DNA of 11,229 nucleotides from Candidatus Eiseniibacteriota bacterium (GTDB lineage Bacteria; Eisenbacteria; RBG-16-71-46; CAIMUX01). The notes beneath the pieces were generated by a model. The model saw only the letters and a program-made list of their open reading frames with translations, ran no database searches and had not been told where the DNA came from. Where the stretch lies: positions 1 through 11,229 of the forward strand of contig JAGQHR010000048.1 in NCBI GenBank assembly GCA_020431745.1. The letters run 5' to 3'. A program made the position numbers and the translations under genes. Below, piece by piece: positions 7,411 to 11,229 of the stretch (the stretch's first letter is position 1; each line of letters opens with the position of its first letter).

Positions 7411-8637
7411 ATGCGTCGTCGTTCCGCTGTCGTCCTCGCCGGGCTCGTGCTCGCGGCGTCCCTGTCGGCCGCGCGGCCATCCTCCGCGACGAACTGGACG
7501 AACCTCGACTACGTCGGCGATGGAATCGTCGGACATCGGCTCGACATCTACCAACCGTCCACCGGAACCCCGCCGTATCCGTTGATCGTGTTCATCTACG
7601 GCAGCGCGTGGCAGTGCAACAGCTGCAAGAGCGCTGTCAGCCACGTCCTGACGTCACTCCTGGGAGGCGGCTTCGCCGTCGCGAGCATCAATCATCGCTC
7701 CAGCGGCGACGCGATCTATCCCGCGCAGATTCAGGATTGCAAGGCGGCGATCCGGTTTCTCAGAGCGAATGCGCCGATCTACGGGCTCGATCCGGATCGC
7801 ATCGGTGTGACCGGCTCGTCCTCGGGAGGACACCTGGTCTCGCTCCTCGGCACCTCCGGCGGGGTGACGACCCACACCGTCGGCGACGTGGAGATGGACA
7901 TCGAGGGTTCGCTCGGAACGCACACCGGCGTGAGCAGTACGGTACAGGCCGTGTGCGACTGGTACGGACCCACCGACTTCCTGATCATGAACATGTGCGG
8001 CAGCGGGATCGATCATGATGCCGCCAACTCCCCGGAGTCTCTGCTGATCGGCGGCCCGATCCAGCAGCATCCCGACGAGTGCGCGCTGGCCAATCCGATC
8101 ACCTATGTCGATCCGACGGATCCGCCGTTCCGGATCTTCCACGGCACGGCCGACCCTCTCGTTCCGCACTGCGAGAGCGAATCGCTGGATGTCGCCCTCG
8201 ACGCGGCCGGCGTCCCCTCGGAGCTGACTCTGGTTCCCGGGGCGGGACACGGCTGGAACGACGCGGCGGAGCAGGTCCAGATGGTCGAGTTCTTCCAGAC
8301 CGTCCTCGCCGACGTGACCGACGCCCCGGAAGCCGGCTCCGAGATGGGGGGCGCGTCCACTCCTCTGGCGCTGCTGCCCGGCTACCCGAATCCGTTCGGA
8401 CGCCACACGACCCTGCGACTCGTGCTGGCGGAATCCGGCCCGGTCACGGTCGAGGTCCACGATCCGACCGGTCGCATCGTCCGGACCCTTCTGTCGGGCC
8501 GATTGGTGGCCGGCGACCATGCGCTGGAGTGGAATGGCCGCGACGACGCGGACCGTACGCTCCCGGCCGGAGTCTACTTCGCCCACGCCAGCGCCGGTTC
8601 CCACCGCGCGGAGCAACGACTGCTGCTCTTGAAGTAA
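7411..8637 (+). CDS. Secreted alpha/beta-hydrolase (BD-FAE/acetylesterase-like) with FlgD/T9SS-type C-terminal domain
   Basis: A 408-residue exported esterase. Residues 1-26 are a Sec signal peptide (MRRRS, then a hydrophobic run, ending near ATN). Residues 30-305 are an alpha/beta-hydrolase of the BD-FAE/esterase-lipase type: IVFIYGSAW (59-67) takes the oxyanion-hole place usually written HGGGW, ASINHRSS is the strand after it, and the nucleophile elbow is GSSSG (135-139) with Ser137. FHGTADPLVPH (243-253) carries the probable acid Asp248, and GAGHGW carries His280. Seven cysteines in the mature part, including a CNSC motif at 69-72, suggest disulphides outside the cytoplasm. Residues 320-408 are a FlgD Ig-like/T9SS type A module (YPNPF, VEVHDPTGRIVRTL, WNGRDDADRTLPAGVYF), associated in FCB bacteria with export or surface attachment. 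The likely substrate is an acetyl or feruloyl ester on polysaccharide (inference from family). It is apparently monocistronic. Confidence 0.93.
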   Translation: MRRRSAVVLAGLVLAASLSAARPSSATNWTNLDYVGDGIVGHRLDIYQPSTGTPPYPLIVFIYGSAWQCNSCKSAVSHVLTSLLGGGFAVASINHRSSGDAIYPAQIQDCKAAIRFLRANAPIYGLDPDRIGVTGSSSGGHLVSLLGTSGGVTTHTVGDVEMDIEGSLGTHTGVSSTVQAVCDWYGPTDFLIMNMCGSGIDHDAANSPESLLIGGPIQQHPDECALANPITYVDPTDPPFRIFHGTADPLVPHCESESLDVALDAAGVPSELTLVPGAGHGWNDAAEQVQMVEFFQTVLADVTDAPEAGSEMGGASTPLALLPGYPNPFGRHTTLRLVLAESGPVTVEVHDPTGRIVRTLLSGRLVAGDHALEWNGRDDADRTLPAGVYFAHASAGSHRAEQRLLLLK

Positions 8638-8708
8638 GTTCGCCAGTCCGCAAGTCGAATCCGGCCGGCATCCGTTGTCGAGTCGCGTCAGTTCCGGCCG
8701 CCCGGATC

Positions 8709-8731
8709 CTCCGGTCCAACCATTTCCGGAG
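8709..8731 (+). terminator. Possible hairpin after the esterase gene
   Basis: CTCCGG and CCGGAG form a perfect 6-bp stem around an 11-base loop, 71 bases past the esterase stop. Two further A-T pairs can form if C8708 is bulged. There is no T-run after it, so it is at best a Rho-independent terminator of poor form or an RNA end-protecting hairpin. Confidence 0.3.
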
Positions 8732-8760
8732 ATGCATGCGCCGTCGTGCGGTTTCGCGGA

Positions 8761-8780
8761 CGCCAGTGTTGTCACTGGTG
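8761..8780. promoter_or_regulatory. Strong hairpin or dyad upstream of the tail-fibre-like gene
   Basis: CGCCAGTG-TTGT-CACTGGTG is an 8-bp stem (one G-T wobble) with a four-base loop, about 80 bases before the ATG at 8860. As DNA it is a six-bp perfect dyad, CCAGTG-N4-CACTGG, of operator size. A separate 10-bp palindrome, CGGGATCCCG, follows at 8795-8804. It could be an operator for the downstream gene or a leader hairpin; no T-run follows it, so a terminator is unlikely. Confidence 0.35.
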
Positions 8781-8842
8781 CGGGCTCCCTCGATCGGGAT
8801 CCCGCGGCAACACATGCTCGCCCGACACCCGAACGCCCTGTG

Positions 8843-8848
8843 AGAGGA
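8843..8848 (+). promoter_or_regulatory. Ribosome binding site deciding the start at 8860
   Basis: AGAGGA lies 11 bases before ATG at 8860, slightly long spacing but the only candidate. The frame is open upstream to 8746; the extra residues are Cys/Arg-rich and would bury the signal peptide, so the shorter start is preferred. Confidence 0.65.
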
Positions 8849-8859
8849 ACCGACCCCTT

Positions 8860-9993
8860 ATGCGATCCAGGACCAAACGCCCGACGCCGATCTCGAATCC
8901 TCTGCACCGACTCGCCCGAACCGCCGGTGTCGCGCTGCTTCTGATCCTGAGCGCGGCACCCGGGTTCGCTCAGGGCACCGCGTTCACCTATCAGGGCCAG
9001 CTCCAACAGGATGGATCGCCCGCCCAGGGACCGTACGATCTCCTCTTCCGATTGTTCGATTCCCAGACCGACGGCAGCCAGCTCGGCTCGTCCACGTGTG
9101 CGGACGGCATTCCCGTCTCGGCCGGGACCTTCACGGTCACCCTCGACTTCGGCCAACAATTCGCGGCGCCCACGACCCGGTACCTGGAGATCTCCGTGCG
9201 GGCACACTCGGGCACCGGCTGCGGAGACCCGACCGGATTCGTGCCGCTGAACCCGCGTCAGCCGATCACGCCCACTCCGGTCGCGCTCCACGCCCAGTCG
9301 GCCTTTGCCCTCGATGCCGCAGACGGCTCACCGCAGAACGCCGTCATCGTGGACGCGGACGGCAAGGTGGGGATCGGGACGACCGTTCCCCAGGCCAAGG
9401 TCCATATCGCCGGATCCAGCGAGGGCGTCCGCGTCGAAGGCTCGGCGATCGGCGCCTCCAATACCGCCTACATCACCTTCGCCGATGCCGGCGGAACCCT
9501 GATCGGTTACGTCGGGGATGGCAGCACCGGCGACAACGCGATCTACCTGTCCTCCTACAACGGCGACGTCCATCTCTACACGCTTTTCGGAGCCGCTCTG
9601 ACCGCGAAGAGCAACGGAAACGTCGGAATCGGCACGACCACCCCGAACGCAAAGTTGGACGTCCGGGGCGACATCCGGCTCGGGTCCACCGGGCAGTACT
9701 ATGCGGCGAAGTCCAACCGAAACGACCACATGCTGCGAGGAACCGTCAACACCAACGGCACGATCGGTTCGGGCACCGGTTTCTCGGTTTCCCACACGGC
9801 CGGCTCAGGGATATACGTCATCAATTGGTCGACCCCGTGGGCGACCGCCCCGACGCTCGTCGCGTCCTCGATCGCGGTGGCGCGCAAGGCACACGTCATC
9901 CAGAGTCAGACGACGTTCACGACCGTCGGATCGAGCAACGAAACGAACACTCCGATGGACGGCGGCTTCACCTTCATCGCCATGGGCGAATGA
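8860..9993 (+). CDS. Secreted tail-fibre-like repeat protein (VGIGTT repeats)
   Basis: A 377-residue exported protein. Residues 1-38 are a long basic signal peptide: MRSRTKR start, hydrophobic core at 22-34 (AGVALLLILSAAP), probable cleavage after GFAQ. The mature part opens with GTAFTYQGQLQQDGSPAQGPYDLLFRLFD (39-67), a beta-domain opening common in secreted proteins of Planctomycetes, Verrucomicrobia and FCB-type genomes. Next comes a Pro-rich bridge NPRQPITPTPVALHAQSA (131-148) and two copies of a tail-spike-like motif: GKVGIGTTVPQAKVHIAG (168-185) and GNVGIGTTTPNAKLDVRG (253-270). In phage tail fibres this motif often precedes an intramolecular chaperone (peptidase S74) domain; none is present here. 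The rest is Gly/Thr/Ser-rich beta sequence ending GGFTFIAMGE. It is likely a trimeric or fibrous cell-surface or extracellular protein; the partner is unknown. Confidence 0.88.
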   Translation: MRSRTKRPTPISNPLHRLARTAGVALLLILSAAPGFAQGTAFTYQGQLQQDGSPAQGPYDLLFRLFDSQTDGSQLGSSTCADGIPVSAGTFTVTLDFGQQFAAPTTRYLEISVRAHSGTGCGDPTGFVPLNPRQPITPTPVALHAQSAFALDAADGSPQNAVIVDADGKVGIGTTVPQAKVHIAGSSEGVRVEGSAIGASNTAYITFADAGGTLIGYVGDGSTGDNAIYLSSYNGDVHLYTLFGAALTAKSNGNVGIGTTTPNAKLDVRGDIRLGSTGQYYAAKSNRNDHMLRGTVNTNGTIGSGTGFSVSHTAGSGIYVINWSTPWATAPTLVASSIAVARKAHVIQSQTTFTTVGSSNETNTPMDGGFTFIAMGE

Positions 9994-10140
9994 CTCCACG
10001 GACCCGGAGCCAGACCCGGAACAGAAACAACCAAGCCCAGACTCAGAAAAAGGACCAGGACCGGCACGAGGGGCTGGAGTCGGCGAAGCCAGGCCTGGGC
10101 ACGGAGCCAGGTCCGGGCCGGGCCCCCGTCTCCTGGAATG
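9994..10140. repeat. Non-coding low-complexity stretch with degenerate CCAGRCC/CCCGGA words
   Basis: Between the tail-fibre-like stop and the TetR promoter, C/A/G-rich words recur: GACCCGGA twice with a 14-base period near the start, then several variants of CCAGGACC, CCCAGAC and GCCAGG, and a CCAGGCCTGG palindrome at 10089-10098. T is scarce for the first 80 bases. No supported ORF, terminator or RNA gene is seen; it looks like decayed simple sequence. Confidence 0.4.
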
Positions 10141-10164
10141 GGCCTGCCGGTCCGCGGCGAACCG

Positions 10165-10193
10165 TTGACTGTAACGATCGTTTCATGTAACGT
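10165..10193 (+). promoter_or_regulatory. Candidate sigma-70-type promoter of the TetR gene
   Basis: TTGACT at 10165-10170 matches the -35 consensus at five of six bases. TAACGT at 10188-10193, after a 17-base spacer, keeps the T, A and final T of the -10 box. Transcription would begin at about 10200, that is, at or next to the ATG at 10201. No Shine-Dalgarno precedes that ATG, which fits a leaderless message. Confidence 0.55.
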
Positions 10194-10200
10194 CTGTTAC
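10171..10200. promoter_or_regulatory. Tandem dyad operator, probably for the adjacent TetR regulator
   Basis: Two 14-bp dyads stand 16 bp apart start to start: GTAACGATCGTTTC (10171-10184, one mismatch from a full GTAAC-N4-GTTAC dyad, with a perfect AACGATCGTT core) and GTAACGTCTGTTAC (10187-10200, perfect). They share ten of fourteen bases. The first fills the -35/-10 spacer and the second covers the -10 box up to the base before the start codon, so bound repressor would block polymerase. A further CGTT/AACG half-site pair spans 10163-10176. Confidence 0.7.
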
Positions 10201-10800
10201 ATGAGTGAACGACGCGACGAGCTGATCCGGGGCGGCCTCGACTACCTCCTCGCCCACGGCCTGGCCGACCTGTCCCTCCGACCGCTGGCCGCGGAGATCG
10301 GCACGAGCGCGCGACTCCTCGTCTATCACTTCGGCTCGAAAGAGGGTTTGATCGCGGCGATCATGTCCGAGGTGCAGACACGGCTTCAGGACTCCTTCGC
10401 CCGTCTCCTCACCACCCACGACCGGGCACCCGGCCAGCGTCTCCTTCCGACCTTCTGGGATTGGACCATCCGTCCGGAGAACGCCGGATATCTGCGGCTG
10501 CTCTTCGAGGTACAGATCCTCGCGATCCAGGATCCGGACCGCTACGGGAAGTACGCCGAGGAATCGTCGTCGCAGTGGCTCGATCTCATCGAGCGGAGCC
10601 TCCCGGCATCGAAGGACCGACGGGCCCTGGCCACGCTCTGTGCGGCGGTCGTCGATGGCCTCCTCCTGGAGTTCCTGAGCACGGGCGATCGTCGTCGGAC
10701 GACGAAGGCGCTCCAGATCTTCGATCGGTCTCTGGTCCCGCCCGCCAAGCAACCTCCTGGGCGCAAAACCACCCGGGGCACGAAAGGAAAGACCCGATGA
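10201..10800 (+). CDS. TetR/AcrR-family transcriptional repressor
   Basis: A 199-residue regulator of the usual TetR length. Residues 4-48 form the three-helix DNA-binding domain: helix 1 RRDELIRGGLDYLLAHG, then LSLRPLAAEIGTSARLLVYHFGSKEGL, where AAEIG-TSARLLVYHF is the helix-turn-helix and 'YHFGSKEGL' is the hallmark continuation into helix 4. Residues 50-175 are the helical ligand-binding and dimer domain with no recognisable effector signature (FWDWTIRPENAGYLRLLFEVQ, ALATLCAAVVDGLLLEFL). The tail is Lys/Arg/Pro-rich (about 178-199). ATG at 10201 was chosen because the DNA-binding domain starts right there and the upstream in-frame extension overlaps the operator and promoter. The stop overlaps the next gene's start as ATGA, implying translational coupling. 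It most likely represses its own operon through the dyads directly upstream; the inducer is unknown. Confidence 0.93.
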   Translation: MSERRDELIRGGLDYLLAHGLADLSLRPLAAEIGTSARLLVYHFGSKEGLIAAIMSEVQTRLQDSFARLLTTHDRAPGQRLLPTFWDWTIRPENAGYLRLLFEVQILAIQDPDRYGKYAEESSSQWLDLIERSLPASKDRRALATLCAAVVDGLLLEFLSTGDRRRTTKALQIFDRSLVPPAKQPPGRKTTRGTKGKTR

Positions 10801-11229
10801 CGAACGAGTCCGTGCCATCCTCCGTTCGACCCGAGCCGGTCGCGAGCCGGAAGCACTCCGCCGTGTTCGTCGGCATCGTGGCTCTGATCGTGTTCGCCGG
10901 CTCGGCGGCCCAGTCGGGTCGCACCACGACGGCTCTGGACGCAAACCACCCGAACGTCATCCCGCTCTACCTCTCTGCCACGCTCATGAACTGGTTGCTC
11001 GTGTACTTCGTGTGGCGCGGCATCCGTCGCCGCGGTCTGACCCTGAGGTCGCTCATCCGGGGACGCTGGCAGAGCGCACGCGAGATCATCCGGGACTTTG
11101 CCCTGGCCGCATTGCTCTGGGGATTACTCTGGGTCGTGATCTGGGGTCTGGATCGGCTCCCGCTGCCGGCATCGACGGAATCCCTGGACGCATACCTTCC
11201 GAGAGGCGTTCCCGAGGTGACGGTGTGGC
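10797..11229 (+). CDS. Membrane protein, probable CPBP-family (Abi) intramembrane protease, 3' truncated
   Basis: The visible 144 residues start at ATG 10797, overlapping the TetR stop, with AAAGGA (10783-10788) eight bases upstream. Three hydrophobic segments are visible: about 21-38 (SAVFVGIVALIVFAGSAA), 53-73 (NVIPLYLSATLMNWLLVYFVW) and 101-118 (FALAALLWGLLWVVIWGL), with the charged loop RGIRRRGLTLRSLIRGRW between the last two. The layout and the closing LPRGVPEVTVW resemble the part of CPBP (Rce1-like, Abi) proteases just before the EExxxR catalytic helix, which would lie beyond the window end. The family hydrolyses peptides in the membrane; members act in CAAX-like processing, bacteriocin immunity and anti-sigma cleavage. 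Until the EExxxR and later His motifs are seen, this could be another small multi-pass membrane protein. Its tight coupling to TetR suggests that the repressor controls it. Confidence 0.65.
   Translation, partial: MTNESVPSSVRPEPVASRKHSAVFVGIVALIVFAGSAAQSGRTTTALDANHPNVIPLYLSATLMNWLLVYFVWRGIRRRGLTLRSLIRGRWQSAREIIRDFALAALLWGLLWVVIWGLDRLPLPASTESLDAYLPRGVPEVTVW

Noticed and set aside
7654..9291. A 545-codon minus-strand open frame across the esterase and fibre-like genes
   Set aside because: It runs through two genes with signal peptides and good ribosome sites on the plus strand and through their intergenic gap; the translation is low-complexity Arg/Gly sequence.
10089..10098. CCAGGCCTGG palindrome as a terminator of the fibre-like gene
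   Set aside because: It has no loop and no following T-run, so it cannot form a usual Rho-independent terminator.
9096..10190. A 364-codon plus-strand frame overlapping the fibre-like gene
   Set aside because: It is extremely Arg/His/Pro-rich, an out-of-frame shadow of the fibre-like gene that also runs over the TetR promoter.

Overview
The window is a GC-rich bacterial stretch carrying eight genes that I can support, two of them cut by the window edges. The dense high-GC coding, the C-terminal FlgD/T9SS-like domain with its 'YPNPF' motif on a secreted esterase, and a secreted protein of the 'AFTYQGQL...VGIGTT' type together suggest an uncultured lineage of the FCB superphylum or a neighbour (Candidatus Eisenbacteria, Latescibacterota or Gemmatimonadota-like). 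This placement is an inference from domain style; no rRNA or marker gene is present.

Layout. 1-135 (+) is the tail of a receiver domain, probably the end of a hybrid sensor histidine kinase. It converges on a block of three minus-strand genes spanning 262-6692. Read in transcription order these are an ECF sigma factor with a C-terminal SnoaL-like domain (6692-5685), a secreted protein of unknown function that looks internally duplicated (5656-4769), and a 1477-residue Ser/Thr kinase-ATPase-TPR signalling protein (4695-262). Gaps of 28 and 73 bp between them are compatible with one transcript.

Divergent from the sigma factor is a small VOC (glyoxalase-fold) protein (6865-7269, +). Two secreted-protein genes follow on the plus strand: an alpha/beta-hydrolase esterase with a sorting-type C-terminal domain (7411-8637) and a tail-fibre-like repeat protein (8860-9993). 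After a low-complexity spacer comes a TetR-family regulator (10201-10800). Its 3' end overlaps by ATGA the start of a membrane protein that looks like the N-terminal half of a CPBP (Abi) intramembrane protease (10797-11229, cut by the window end).

How the genes fit together. The left half is a signalling island (phosphorelay fragment, sigma factor, kinase). The right half is envelope and secreted functions with a local TetR switch. The best regulatory signal is just upstream of the TetR gene. Two tandem 14-bp dyads of the form GTAAC-N4-GTTAC lie between and over a -35/-10 pair that would start transcription at or next to the ATG, implying an autoregulated, leaderless TetR-protease operon. No mobile element, CRISPR array, tRNA or rRNA was found. 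No gap between genes exceeds about 225 bp; the 126-bp convergent gap at 136-261 shows nothing I can name. I did not find a convincing wholly new system. The most unusual items are the tripartite kinase with a decayed second kinase-like segment, the duplicated secreted protein and the TetR operator layout.
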